NCBI GenBank assembly: GCA_037389465.1
Contig: JAZARR010000172.1
Coordinates: 5,371,501 to 5,435,500 of the forward strand
Reading direction: 5' to 3'
Length of the DNA: 64,000 nt
DNA from: Baylisascaris procyonis
Taxonomy: Eukaryota > Nematoda > Chromadorea > Rhabditida > Ascarididae
Below are positions 19,937-32,594 of this stretch, in pieces (positions within the stretch are counted from its first letter, which is position 1; each line of letters starts with the position of its first letter). A model generated the notes under the pieces. That model ran no database searches, had not been told where the DNA came from, and was given only the letters and a program-made list of their open reading frames with translations. A program made the position numbers and the translations under genes.

Positions 19937-20849
19937 GTCATCGTCGTTTTTGCAAATATTTTCAGCATTTCCTCATGGCGCGTCTAGGCGTACTTATTAT
20001 ATTTTATATCTATAATACATTTAAATATTTTTATTCATTCGATAATTTCGAATAAAGAGTGAGATAATTTTTTTTTTGGCGATGAAATGTATATAAATAT
20101 AATCTCTATTTTCGAATGATTTATAAAATTCAATTTTGTTTGAAATTAAACATTTCTTTCATAGGTTGGGAACCTTAAAAGCCGATTAAATATGCATACA
20201 AATTTCTTTTTCTTACAGCCGATCAAACAACTATTTTTTTGAGAACATTGAGGGCAATCATTGGTCATTATTATATTGCTATTTGATTAGTGATATATCT
20301 TGGTGATCGAACTAGTTAGATTTCAAAAAGTCATATGTCAGAATGGCGCTTTGATCTTTCTCTAATTATTTTCTCTATTTGATATCTTTTGATCTGCATA
20401 GAGAATGTGCCTTCAAAAATATTGCGACGTTTTCTTTCATTGATGTATCATTTAGCTCGGCGCTCGGTTCGTTCACAAGTTTTTCGTTCAGTTGCATTCT
20501 ACATAACATGACTACCGTTTTTCAAGTTTTCATAGTTATTGATTAAGTAATTCACCAAAATTTAAACGTTCGCTTGAGATGTTTACTCTCGAAATAATTC
20601 ATAGTATTTGTGATGTAAATTGCTTTTACATTTTTTCTACTTATTTCTCTTTCTTTCTCTCTCAACTCCCCCCCCCCCCCTCCCCACCTTGGGATTGACA
20701 TTCATTTGGCCAAGTTTATGCTAAGTAGTCTTCGCGATTTTTGATACGAAAAAATGAATGAGTGAAACTTTAGCGAAAAGCTATGAAGAAGAGGATAGAT
20801 GACTTATAAATGTATTTTTTGCAGGTGTGTTCGTAGTTTTTTTTTGTAT

Positions 20850-21345
20850 CGCCTAAGAGCCGGAAGGATATTTGAGTCTTAATCGAGAAAGGGAAGGGGA
20901 AACGCCATTTCCTGTGGATAGCATCACTTTTAAAATGCACATGCGGTATTGATAGCTCTTGAAGCAAATCCATTCGAATGAGGATCGAAATTCAAGTAGT
21001 GCATTATTCTGACTCCGACATCATGGATACCATCTTTGACAAGCAGTAGCACTTTTCTTATTGGTGGAATAAGTACATAATACCAAAAGTTTGCGCGGAA
21101 CATTTGACATTTCTAGCTAGAACTTGTAGTTGACATTTATTTGGCCGTTTAGTGATACTATCTACAATTACATGTAGACTTCCCGATCGACGGATGGATT
21201 TTGGAGTGAAACGTAGACTTTTTAGATCGTTTTGCAGTAAACTTGTATATGCTTGATGACCTACTTGAGGCAGTATTAGGCAAATCAAGAACAAAGGGAG
21301 CTCCAATATACTCCCTTGCACTTCTATATTATTGACTTTGTGCGT
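20850..21345 (-). mobile_element. LINE reverse transcriptase remnant, minus strand (Y copy 1)
   Basis: The minus-strand translation begins with VQGSILELPLFLICLILP, a decayed form of the QGSILGPLLFLIYINDLP motif. It continues through SLLQNDLKSL and a KC..QTFG step, then after a frame change IHDVGVRIMHYLNFDPH, the DLGV...L.F..H block. Order and spacing match a jockey-like LINE palm and thumb. Compared with the array copy this one has an extra frameshift after AINTA. Non-functional and clearly different from the LINE at the unit junction. Confidence 0.65.
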
Positions 21346-21964
21346 ATTTGTTTATGCGCTAAAAGAATGACGTGGACTCTCGTGGATTTTCATTTCTATA
21401 TTTGTTTAGTTTTTGATTTAGTTAATTCGAGCGCTCACTAAGGTTAAGTTGGAGATGTGAAAATATAATTCAGTTTAAGCCTTTTGTTTAACTTTCTTAA
21501 CACTGATAAAAAGAGTTTTGCGAAAAAGTTGGATTGTCTCTATAGAAATTCAAGCGTAGTTCATTCAAGCATAAGCTCATTCTCAGCGAATGCTTATTAG
21601 AGAGGGTTGATACATTACTAGCTTTCTATAAGTCCATCTAATAAACCAACTCGTCAGTATATGAATTCATAGCGAAGTAATGTTGCGTATGCTATTTCCT
21701 GCCTGCACAATTTCCTCAGTACAAATTCATTTGAGAACACATTTAATCGTTTATGGCGTTCAGTAGATTTGCGAAGTTGATGGCAAATTAAAGTGTCAGT
21801 AGTCACTCATATAGAGGACCATTAATCGGAACGATATTGGATTTAGGGGTGGGATTCTCCCGAGATGCAGATTACACCCACCTAATTTCGTTGTCATGGA
21901 TTTGTGATCCTCCACTATGCACAGACTTCAATCCGTTTAAGTACTTTTTAAATCTCCAACTCTC
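21346..21964. other. Y to X transition without genes
   Basis: Sequence passes from Y into X with no visible boundary, as expected if Y and X were always contiguous. Equivalent: 43351-43969. Confidence 0.5.
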
Positions 21965-23508
21965 TCAAGTGTTGTTCATAAATACGCAAGAGTTTTAATG
22001 ACAAGCATAATTCGAATAAGACCAAGGCAAATGCAACTAGGACAACATATACCGCAGTGGGTAAGGATCAACTGTGTGCCCTTTACTCTGCGTTTTCATT
22101 AAAACGTTATCGGATATTTGAAGTGAGTAGAGGGAAGAAATGAGCGGGAGTCGTGAGGATTGTAGGAGTCGTTGATTGCTAATTCTAAGTGGCCATTCTG
22201 ATTCACTTGGTAGGAGAAGGGATTTAAGATTTAAAATTATTTTAAAAAAATAGGAGCGTGTTAGAAGATGTCAATGTGATGTCGCGACTATTAGCATAAT
22301 ACACATAATAATGCTTTCTTTGTTTAACTTGATTGACTCAACCCATCGTACTAATCTATAAAACATCGCTTTTCTTTAGCTGTACCGCTTCAAAACCACC
22401 ATAGGAATAGTTGGACGTATACACTAATGACTTTACTATTATTACGCGTTGCAAATGTGAATTTAAATAAGCGCATAATAAACCTTGTCTCATTTCATCA
22501 TTGTGGATTCAATAAGACACTTCTTTTGCATTTTCCTAGTAAAAAATCGTAACTTCAGGAAAAACTTCCACTCTGCATACTTGAAACCTTTTTTGCCTCC
22601 ATTTCAGAAATCCTTTCCCTGTTCAACATGGTTTTGTAACCCCATCCCTACGTCAGGCCTTCTCTTATAGCTGGCATATTAATAGCGTTCGGCGCCTCAA
22701 TAGTTGCATTGCATATTGTATTTTCTTAATTTAGCACGATTTTCGTTCAGCATTACAATGAGAGCATTGTATATCGAAACCACTTCCAGTATAGCGATTG
22801 CTTATTTGAGATGAGGCATGTTAATGCTGAAGCTTTAAACTTAAATGCACCTTCTCCCGGCTTAGAACGTACCATACTGTAAAGACAAGGGAAGAGTCAA
22901 AAAGGGCTGGTTTTGAAGTATTTTTATTTGAATCGCTTTTCCGATTGCTCTTTTTCGCAAGACAGTCCATAGTGCAAGGGGGCACGACTAGTGAACTATA
23001 TCAGTTGAGACGTGGAAAAGCAAATGCATCACTAGCATTGGCAACACGACTCGTTGTTCCAAGAAAAGAAATGGAATATGGATAAAAGGAATTTAAAAAT
23101 CAATCTTCCCTCTCCCTCTCCTTTAGAGGGTAATCATCGAAAGGTTTTGCTTTAAAAAAAGCATACAGATATCATTTGCAAATAGTCCTTCACTAGAAGG
23201 AAATGGGGTTAAGTTTAATTGTTGCAACCTTGAAAAACCAGTGAAAATGAACGGAGAAGAGATTTTTGAGGTCATTGTTATTTTCAAGAAGTGTTGAATT
23301 TTACTCGTTGCAAATAGTTTTTCTTTTTCATCTTTATTTGTAAAGGTTCCTCAAAATTCTATCTTTGCTTTTTCTATCTATTTTTAATCGTTTTTATCCT
23401 TCATAAGTTCTCAGCATTTGTGAATGTCATTCCTTTCATTCGTCCTATGCGATGCTTTTATTGCGTGAAAACTTTTGCAACCCTATCTTTAAATGCGATA
23501 AAATACGA

Positions 23509-23668
23509 GTGATTCTGTTATAGTTCTCTTTTTTTTTTTATTTTTCTTTTCAGAAAGTATAAAAGTTGAAGTGAGATTAGATGAAATTATAATATCTAAC
23601 TCGTCCATTTCTCTGTTATTTCCTTGCCTTTAGGTTCATCTGTATGAGGAGAACTATAACAGAATCAC
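23509..23668. mobile_element. 160 bp inverted-repeat element, copy 2
   Basis: Same element as at 1547, carried by the tandem unit. Both 20 bp termini (23509-23528 and 23649-23668) remain perfect. It is a consequence of the large duplication, not an independent insertion. Confidence 0.5.
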
Positions 23669-24112
23669 GTTTGCAATCTTGATTTAAAAAGTTCTCCTAA
23701 TTAGTCATTTACGTTATATGCTCAGCATTCTTGCATTAACGTGTTGATTGAGTAATGGTATAGAAATTGGTATGATAAGCGCTTTTGCATTCCACTCTTC
23801 TGAGCAAAAAGTTTTACAAATCGCCAACAAATTATACTTATGCAAAATAATACCTCCATATCCCACTGTTCGCATAAGTCAGCTGCGGAATAAAAAGAAA
23901 TTATTTCTTTTACTACTCGGTTTATGTAAAATGAAAAACCAAGCTTTAGCAAATCTTTGCAGCTCTTTTCCACCTTTAAATATCTCTACGTTCTTTTGCG
24001 GTTGATAAATGAAAGACGTTGTAGTGGTCATACTGAAGAGCAAACTACACCCACCACACTTCATAGCCATTAGTCAGCGGCCACTTAATTGAAATTTTCG
24101 AGCAGATAAACT

Positions 24113-24261
24113 GCATGCGCATTTGTACGCATACGCTTACACATACGAGACCATACACGCACATGCATAACGCACGCAGGCAGACACGCATACACATATA
24201 AGCATATGCGCGCATACACTAGGCACACATACACACATACAAATATGTGCACATGCACACC
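24113..24261. repeat. CA/TG-rich alternating tract, copy 2
   Basis: Array copy of the tract at 2151, with a few substitutions. Confidence 0.7.
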
Positions 24262-25110
24262 TCTAATTGATATTCATTAGATATGACGCAGTATTAATGA
24301 ATTTTTAGCAACAAATTTGCAAAAGTCTGCAAAAAAAGAGAATCGGATGCGCAATTTGAAATGCATTTGTTGAGGTTTTATTATGTTTTAAAATATTAGA
24401 ACTGCTTGCCTAAGTCTGCCTTCTATGCTTTGTATGAATTTTTTTATCAACTTTTCTCTATCATTTTATAATTTATGCGCAAACATTATATATTAAGCAT
24501 AGAAACCGCGCATATTGATTGAATGCTGAAAAAAGCATTCAACAAAATCAAAGAAATTCAATGAAATTCACATATTGGTCGTTCTTGATGAAAGCAGTAA
24601 TTCGGCGTTAGGATGCAGTATTTGCGCAGAGAAAAAAAACCATTCGATGCCAATTTCACTAAACGGATTTCCGATCGAAATAGACTTCCACTTTTTCATG
24701 AAACGAGCGACGCTTGCTTCCTATCGCATCATTTCGTAAATATAAGCACAACGCTGCGCTTTTGCTTATCTTCTTTCACATTTTACTCGATAGTTAATAG
24801 TAAAAGTAGTGTAAAAGAGTTGTAAGAAAGATACAGATAGAACTCATTTAGCCTCTCATTGCTAACGAGGAGCAAGGGAACGGAGGGGGTTCAGGATGTT
24901 CCTCATTTTTTTCAAGAGAAGGCGCATAATCTGAAATGCGAATATGACAAGTGGAATGACATGACTTTCATAGGCGATCAATCTACAAAAATACTTTGCA
25001 ATAGGTGATACGTCGCAAAGTGCTTTTCTTTTAAGAATAAGTGATTAGTGAGCTTCAGAATACTTTCATTTGACGAGCGAAGGGGATGGGAAGAAATAGT
25101 GTACTACTGA

Positions 25111-25152
25111 GGGGGGGGGGGTAGGAAGGAGGAGGGAGGGTAGGAGGAGAGT
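25111..25152 (+). repeat. G-rich tract, copy 2
   Basis: Array copy of the tract at 3151, shorter by one GGGAGG group. Confidence 0.65.
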
Positions 25153-25737
25153 AGACTTTTTGGTTGCGAGGAAGAAAATTGACCCTTCCACCTATCGTAT
25201 TGGAGAAAGTGGTACGATTGAGTAACAGGAGGGTGGTCTCATTCAAACAACTGAATGCGATGTGATTTCGTGCTGAACGAAATTTCCTTAATGTTTGTTT
25301 CTTCATCAAAACGGTATATCGTAGTATATCTCTTTTAGTTTATCTATTCAATCTCTTCCTGATGTTGATATCCTTTAATTCTTTAAAGTGTAGCAAATTT
25401 TGATGATAAAGCGTCGAATAGAAATTCTCGGCAATTGACGTCATTCTTTGAATATTATTTGATAAATTTATGAAAACAAAAATTTAACACTCATTTAATT
25501 ATTTACGATGATGAGAAAAGGACGATATTGATTTTGACTCAAAAGCGCGAAAGCAAAAAAGAAAAAGAAGAGATGAGTAGCCGTTGTTGGCATTTAGTGT
25601 GCCGACTCAGCTTTTTTCCCGATTGCAATAGCATAGACTTACAATATTAAGTTTTTCAAATTATAGATGCAATTGTTTATCATTATTTAATTCGAGAAAG
25701 TTTGTTCTTGCAAGATGCAATATTGCGACGCCATTTT

Positions 25738-26449
25738 TATGTGTATTGGAATGTCTATCTAGGATGTTAATTTTTATAAATCGTTTCTTTGATTCATCAG
25801 ATGCACAAATATTTAAAGCTGTCCAAGAGTTTGGCAACCGCTTATGTGAGATCACTATGCAAAAAAGATAGGTTGTTTTCTAGCCGATTCGCATTCGAAT
25901 CTATAGGACTGAATAATTCAGCACTCTTGCTTAACGTTCCAATTCATCTGACTTTACTCAAAGGTACTTCTCATAGTTTGTATCTCGATCGATGTCTAGA
26001 GCGTCGTAATAAGTCATAGCAGCTTCAATTCTTTAAATTTCTGATTTATGCTTTATAAGAATTGGCTGAATCCTTACATATTACATTACGACTTGCTTTA
26101 CACCTTATTTAGTAAATGTGACAGTGATGGGGTATAATCGCTCAAAGTGATTTAGCTGCATTAGCATGCAGGAAATGCTGCGTTATTGTGGAAGTAATCT
26201 ATTCGTCATAAAACTTCAGTTGCTTTGATTTCAGTTAAGCTAACAGCTTTATGTTCATTTTGGAGCTCTATATCTCACTTCATCGATGCAGTTTAAAATG
26301 TTAAATGTGAGCATTTTGCACTTTAAAATGCTAAATGTCAAAAATTTTGCAAGCTGTTGAGTGGCGCTATAGCGTTAGTTCAGCCATTCGGTGCGAGTGG
26401 TTGACTGTCGGTAGACTTTCGTGCCGAACACGGAAAATGTGAATGAACC
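25738..26449. other. Deletion-riddled patch in X copy 2
   Basis: Copies 1 (about 3778-4897) and 3 have about 1.1 kb here; cop 2 has about 0.7 kb. Remaining pieces are collinear, with many short matched blocks separated by at least ten losses from a few bases to over 40. One clean example removes 40 bp between gtctat and ctaggatg. The last third (26365-26440) is also substituted, yet aligns in order. Sequence on both sides returns to near identity. It may be a real complex rearrangement, a divergent allele copied in by conversion, or a consensus error in the assembly. Confidence 0.75.
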
Positions 26450-26741
26450 GGTTGAATGTTACAGGTTTGCAACAAATTTTGTGTAATAATACCGGTATAT
26501 GTCCATCCATGCGTTCATACCTGTCGGATTGTCTACCGATTGCTTCTTAATTGCTTTGCCAACCGGATTCATATTTTTAATGAGCTTCATCTAGCATCAT
26601 ATGTTACTTATAGACGTCATTATTTCTGTTGGAACCTTTAGATTGATATTCACTTCTCAAAAAATAGCAAAAAATAATAATAATAAATTTAAATATTTTA
26701 TAGAACGTCAGCCTAGATGCGCCATATTCAGTTACTGCTTG

Positions 26742-26900
26742 TCATCTTTTGAGTTTGTCAATCAGTTTGTCTAAGGCCCGCACCATCCGTTGTTTGCCTC
26801 CCTTTGTGGCAGTTTGATGTAGCAAACGGTGTAAGTGAGTACCGGCCAAGAGTGCGACTGTGAAGTGTAGATGAGCTTCGATGACTAGTGGAAAAAACAT
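26742..26900 (-). CDS. Candidate 52 aa ORF, X copy 2
   Basis: Array copy of the minus-strand frame at 5192-5350. The protein is identical and there is one synonymous base change relative to copy 1. Confidence 0.33.
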   Translation of the reverse strand: MFFPLVIEAHLHFTVALLAGTHLHRLLHQTATKGGKQRMVRALDKLIDKLKR

Positions 26901-27188
26901 GGGAGGCGGCTAGCTCGTATTTACGCTTACGCTTGAGGGCAATTGTCTAGCAAGAACGTTTCAAAAAAAGCTCGCCTCTTCGCATAGATTCGTTCGCTTT
27001 GAGCTCGAGCCACGTTGCACAACCATCGCCTAGCATTTACTTGCACAGCTTATCGTCATTAACGTTTGCGCGTCTGATGCACCACGTGTGAGATGAAATG
27101 CATCGATATGCTACTTCCGTAACTGTTTTTTTCACGCTTAATGTGAGCGAAAATTTCCATAGTAGCAAAAAAAAGAATTCAATTAAAT

Positions 27189-27216
27189 GGAATCGAGTTA
27201 TCGATGATTCGATTCC
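27189..27216. repeat. 28 bp palindrome, copy 2 (one arm mutated)
   Basis: Array copy with actcg changed to attcg in the right arm, so the symmetry is weaker here. Confidence 0.65.
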
Positions 27217-27684
27217 TTAATTGACTCATTGAATATTTTGCATTCTCACAAATTTGGGCGATTTTGCGCATATTTTCACCATCTTTTTTCAGTTTTTTTT
27301 TTAAACTTCAAACGAACTATCCATTCAAAAAACTGTTGTTTTAATTTGAATCATTTATGTTCTTCATTTTTATTTATTACTAGTAATTTTAAATGTATAT
27401 CTTTATCATCCCGTATGGCAGTAATTTAAATAGATATTTGATATGCGAAACTTTTTCGTCTATTTCCAAGTCTTTATTTAATTGTTTTTTCAACAGCGAC
27501 CACAATAAGGAACGGATTTAGCGATGAGCTTATCTAGTTTTTGTTCCTAGGTTGAACATTAAATTTGTTTTTTTTTTTTTCAAATAAGATTTCAGGTTGA
27601 ATTATACGGCAAATGTCAGCATTAAGAAAGAGTTTTTCGCTTGTGCAGCGTCTATATTACTCTTTTTTATCTCTGGTGTTTTTT

Positions 27685-28170
27685 TAGGAATTTTATCGGT
27701 GTATTTTTGCGAATAACTACTTCGCTTCACCCTTAGTTCCTAGTGGTATCCTTCAAGAAAGTATCCCGAATCCTGTTTTGCTCGTCGTATAAATTGACAG
27801 TGTTTTTGCTAACATCCTGAGTTGTGTCAGGCTATTTGCTGACGATATTAAAGTTGTTCTGTTCAATACGATATGATCCTGTCTAGGACTTTGATACATC
27901 CGCTAATTCACCGAAACTGTGGCAGTTAAACGTTCTCCGACGAAAAATGTCATGTGGTGCATATCAACTTCCAATGTGAACGTTTTGTCAAGCTACTGAG
28001 TGATGTTCTTTCTAATACAGAGGATGTTTATGACCTTGGTGTCATAATTGCGCCTCAACTTTACCGGAAGTTGCAATGTTCCACTGTCAATGAAAAATTG
28101 TCGAAAACTGCCAATTATAGTATTCGCGCTTTGCATCATTTATTGAGCAGCATTATCGAAAGGTTTTCAT
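27685..28170 (+). mobile_element. LINE reverse transcriptase fragment truncated at the array junction (copy 2)
   Basis: Array copy of 6136-6621, cut at the same base. The palm box and the DLGV motif are preserved, with one serine-to-asparagine difference from copy 1. Confidence 0.8.
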
Positions 28171-28512
28171 TTTCATTTTCGTTTTCACATGAATTTACAC
28201 CACCTTTGCCGGCGTTTAACCATACACATAACATTTACCTGTTATTTCTTTATGCGCTCTTTTATGAAATTGGAGAGCAAAAAGAAAGGAAAATCGGAGG
28301 TTCTTTCTGCTGATTTTGGCTGGTTCATTTCAAAAAGGCTTACCTTCTGTCCACTAAATATTTCATATTGAAGCTTTCCAGGTAATTACTTAATGCATTT
28401 TCATGGCGTGCATCATATTCTCTATGAATGTGTTTGCATACGAATGGTTGTTAGATCAATAGTGCCCTCTAAGCCTGTAATCGAAGTGAAAATTGAAAAT
28501 AAGTGATTTAAG

Positions 28513-29648
28513 GTGCCGACAAAGTGGACCCTCAACAGACCAATACCCGATGGTGTGCAATGGAAAGCAATCCGGTTATGCACCGATTCCCACCGAGATG
28601 TCACCTCAAATGGTTCATCATGATCCACATCATGTGGCGCAACCGGTTGGCGGTCCTTTCCTCCAAACACGCGTCAACCACCTCAATGGTTATCAACCGA
28701 TCAAGGGCGCCGTTATACCGAATACGAATGGCGTCAAAAATGGAAATGCAGTCTCGAATGGAAGGAAAAAAGAGTTTAAAGAGTGGTATGTGTAAAAATT
28801 GTTGTTCCGCTACTCACATGTATAAATCTAACTTAATCACGTATATACGTTCGTGTTCAGTTACACACCTCTCCTTCGAAAATTCCCATAGAATGGCCAA
28901 GTGCTGAAGCAAGAAGTCGACCTGTCAAGTTTCCACCACATTTTGCATTAATTAATTAATTAATTAATTAATTTTTTGAAGTGTTCGGGAAGTGAAGAGA
29001 AGTATAGCTGAAGTGCGTCATCTATGCAGACCATAAAAAATCGACGAGTTCGAATAAGTTTTCAGATGAAATTTTTGTTCTAATAGGCTGTCTCGAAGCA
29101 TTTACCAGTTATGGCCCAATTATTTAGCACTAGAAGTAAGTGAAATTTTGAGTTTGGGAATGTTGTGGTGATTGGATTGGATATTTTTAAATGCTTTCAA
29201 ATGCCATAATATTACAGCAATGTTTCAGTCTTTTCACATTTCTCTTCTTATAGAATTTGCATAATTTGATTCCCAAAAAAGAGGAAGAGGTGTATCGTTT
29301 ATTGCTCATATATGTTGTTATATATGTTTAGATTTACTTAGTAACCACTTATTCAGTTGTAATTCATACCTCTAATGAAACAGCATTCTTAGTACGTTGG
29401 GAGGATGAATTAAATTCGGAAACGAGGCATCAAATTTGCTACTCATATCAGATTCTGTGCTATGAACCACCGGTCTCAATAATTGCACACACATTGGAAT
29501 CATCTTTATCTCATCCATTGACTGCGTTAATAGACAGAGTTAAGGAAGGAGGGGGCGTAAGAACGAATAGTGAAAGGCAGTAACTTAGCCACCTCCAGTC
29601 ATAGTGCCCGCAATCGGCCTAAAGCCACAAATTTGCACCATAAGGTAG
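28513..29648 (+). CDS. Five-exon candidate gene, 5'-truncated, open frame (Y copy 2)
   Basis: Exons 28513-28785, 29087-29135, 29254-29289, 29332-29556 and 29589-29648. The first donor (tg|GTATGT), second acceptor (taatag) and GTAAGT donor join in matching phase, reading KKEFKEWLSRSIYQLW across the splice. Exon 3 then runs NLHNLIPKKEEE. Introns 3 and 4 would be only 42 and 32 nt. The last exon is proline-rich (PPPVIVPAIG) and ends CTIR before TAG. No signal peptide or membrane span is seen in the visible part. The fourth exon may be fibronectin III-like, a weak call. Exon 1 starts after tttaag, a poor acceptor. Phase-consistent joins across several exons make chance less likely, but nothing identifies the protein. 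Confidence 0.5.
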
Positions 29649-29886
29649 TCTCTAATTTTACCAAGTACAAAGCAGCAGTCACTATATACATAAGTATAAT
29701 TTAGGTAGTTAGGCTAACGTTCATATTGGCTCTTATTCTTTTGATTTTATATATTTTTATAAGTTTGAATTTATGAAACGCATTATGAATGATTTTCAAG
29801 TTGTAATTTATGTATTCGTATTTGTATTTATTTATCTGTTGTTTATCCATGGACTTCTTTCAAGTTAGGAACCTGCTTAAGTTAGA

Positions 29887-30168
29887 GATGCGAACATTGA
29901 TTGCCTAAGAAAATTTTGGAAATTTGCCATATTGGATATTTGCCAGAAAAATCTCACGTTATTTGATTCATATGAGAATAGACCTTTTTCAGGCGAATTA
30001 GATTGGGTTAGGTAAAATACGAAAGATGTCCTTCGCCATATTTTGTTATTTCTTTGTGAACTAATGGAACTAACTTGTCAGGTAAGCGGAATCAAGAAAG
30101 TGTATATCGTGCCAACTTACCTGGCGCGCTTTCCCACTTCTTTCGTCTTTGCAAGGGTTGACGCTTAG
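29887..30168 (+). pseudogene. Decayed coding frame with internal TAA (Y copy 2)
   Basis: Array copy of 8343-8624 with the same internal TAA and replacements K to R, V to A, S to C, G to E and G to R. Confidence 0.35.
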
Positions 30169-30997
30169 AGCAGTGCCATTTCGAAACAAATTTCCTCATA
30201 TACAAGACAGGCTTTGCTTTGATTACTCAGTAATGATCCCCCTTCCCTCCCACCACCATCTTTTATTGTCTGCATCTATGTTCCACTATTATCAAATGCT
30301 ATCACTCATACTTTTCTGATTCTTTCCTTTGTTCTCCTGCAATTTTCTTTTTTTCTCTATATGTGGATCAATTCCACACTATGTGTCTGTCGTTTATTCG
30401 TGTTATATTAAAATGCCGCTATTCCAATATGAAGCAATAAAAGTTAAACGTTGCTCTTTGTTTGTGGCATGTGAAACGACGACGTGAAAAATAGAAATGG
30501 GAAAGCGCACCGGGAGAGATGACAACGATGACACTATATGCGTTGGTTGCAAATTCAACTAACAGTATGCCGCACAGAGGTTGAAAAAAGTGAAACGAGT
30601 CATTGCGCAGATTTCCCGCAAAAACCTTGTACTTTTGATCTATAGGTGGGTTTTTTTGGGGGGGGGGGAGTATCTTCCAACTTTTGTGGTAAATTTAAAT
30701 CCCTTATTTTTCCCACCACAATCAGAAAAGTGATATAAGACGAAACGAATAATATATCATGCCAAATGAGTTTCACCCTCATAGTTTTTTTGTAATTCAA
30801 GAGTTGAAGCGTTCGTGTGCTTAGACGCACGTATAACGCACGCATATAGACCATTTTTCACGAATGCAGGCAGGAGGCTCACCTGTGGCGGTTTGCAATG
30901 ATTCGTGAAACGTTGTATTATGGCACATTGTGACATTTTAAGCAGTGAACTGAATCCTAGCTTATTCAACAATATGGTTGTTGAATAATCGCCGAAT

Positions 30998-31114
30998 ATG
31001 GTGAAAAATGAAGGTAATATGGAAATAATCCGGAAGAAGGCTACTTCTATGATGGTTCTTCTACATGAACAAATGTGGCATCAACAAAGGCAGTTGGATG
31101 CGAAGATTGATTTG
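30998..31114 (+). CDS. Candidate first exon, 39 aa (Y copy 2)
   Basis: Array copy of 9462-9578, identical including the GTGAGT donor. Confidence 0.4.
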
Positions 31115-31691
31115 GTGAGTCTCTTACAAACGAAATCTTGTTGAGTCGTTCGCCGATGTGCATATTTGATGTTGTATTACTAATAAAGCGCACAAGTTTA
31201 GAGTCGCTGTTTTGAATGGAGAGGAATGATGCCATTACTCAATTAATAGCTGTAAGTATTCGAAATTAACCGTCCAAGTGGGTAAAGATTTGCTAACGTA
31301 AATTACTGTTCAGATTATCACGGTCAGTTAGTTAGAGAATACTGAGATACAAATAATGAATGTTGTGTTTATTAACTAGCAAAAAATATAATCTGGTGTA
31401 GCTGTTAGGCGCTTGGGGTGTTGTGTTGCTTATTTCATGTTCAACATCACGGGCGACCGATCGCTTTCATCTACGAAAAAGTCTTGTGAAAATGAAGTAA
31501 ATAGTAAGCAACATCGTTATTGAGGAATAAATACCAATTGCTGTTTTCTTAAAACGTTTTATTGCCTATAAATAATTTTATAACTTATAAATTCTAAATA
31601 AATAGATTTCATTGTATTGTTGATACATTTATTATGTCGAGATGCGTGCCAAGCGATGGGTAGAAGAGCTGATGTGAGGCACGAACGTGGT

Positions 31692-31767
31692 CTATCGACA
31701 TGAGTTGATCGTTGATCATCGAGACGAGTTGATCGTTGGACCCATCGAGACGAGTTGATCGTTGGAT
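31692..31767. repeat. Three-unit 25-26 bp tandem repeat, array copy
   Basis: Same three units as at 10156. Confidence 0.75.
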
Positions 31768-32525
31768 CAGTGGACGATGCGAGACGTGAACGTGACCGAT
31801 GCATCTATCGCTGCTTATATTTCAATATCATAGCAAAGATGATTGTTTTGATCGTCTGCATGCATCTTCGTAAGTGAAGTTCAAATCCATTAGCCGTTTC
31901 GCTTTGATCTTTATAGCTGTTGGCGCCATATCGTGCATGGTAATCTCAGAGAATCCATTTGCGTTGTCATCTGCATTTTTGTGTAGCCACCGTGCGGCGT
32001 CGTCTTCGCTGGTTCTTCGTTCGGCATGTCAGTGCACTCGTCGCATCGAGTGCAATACGTTGTTTTGTTGTTTTTGTTTCTCTCCTATGTTACTGTACTA
32101 TTTTCAAGTTAGCGAATCTTTTTAGAAACGTTTTTGTGTAAGTATTATTATCTTTTTAATAAACTTAGTGTAGAGTAATAGTTTTTTTGAATAACAAATT
32201 AGTTTTAATTCTGTTGTCGTTTATTGCGATCGTTGGGAAATTACGCCATGTAGTGTTGATCCTTTTTGGAGATTCGAACTTCAATCGTGAAACACGACTG
32301 TGGTGAACGTCTATTTTTTATATCCAAGTGCATAAAGTAGGTTTCTACTCAACTTCATCGTATAGTTTAGTATATCCGAGTGCATAAATACGTTGTCAAA
32401 AATTATCTTTCTTTTTTCTTTGCTCTAGCTATAAGGATGCATAGTGTGCGTATTTCTGTGCGGATTTCTAGTTGTTCGAGGAAGAGCTTTTAAGAAACAG
32501 TAGCGCAAAAATGTTATTTTGAGGT

Positions 32526-32532
32526 TATATAC

Positions 32533-32591
<59 letters not shown>
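32526..32591. repeat. (TA)n microsatellite, array copy
   Basis: Array copy of the TA run at 10988. The right-hand inverted end is lost, so it lacks the symmetric closure. Confidence 0.85.

Positions 32592-32594
<3 letters not shown>

Larger units (their letters stand above)
19706..20849. other. No gene seen
   Basis: AT-rich with a C-run at 20667-20690, a G-rich tract and a hairpin. The equivalent stretch is 41712-42856, where the C-run is interrupted. Confidence 0.5.
6622..28170. repeat. Complete tandem unit (segment Y copy 1 + segment X copy 2), 21,549 bp
   Basis: The unit is defined by the two identical junctions where the LINE frame stops and segment Y starts. Y copy 1 runs 6622-21964 and X copy 2 runs 21965-28170. 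It is collinear with the next unit apart from small indels. The two large exceptions are a deletion-rich patch at 25738-26449 and the absence of 506 bp present in the next unit. Choosing the junction as the boundary is inference: the period itself is seen directly, the phase follows from where array sequence gives way to single-copy DNA at 50578. Confidence 0.9.
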
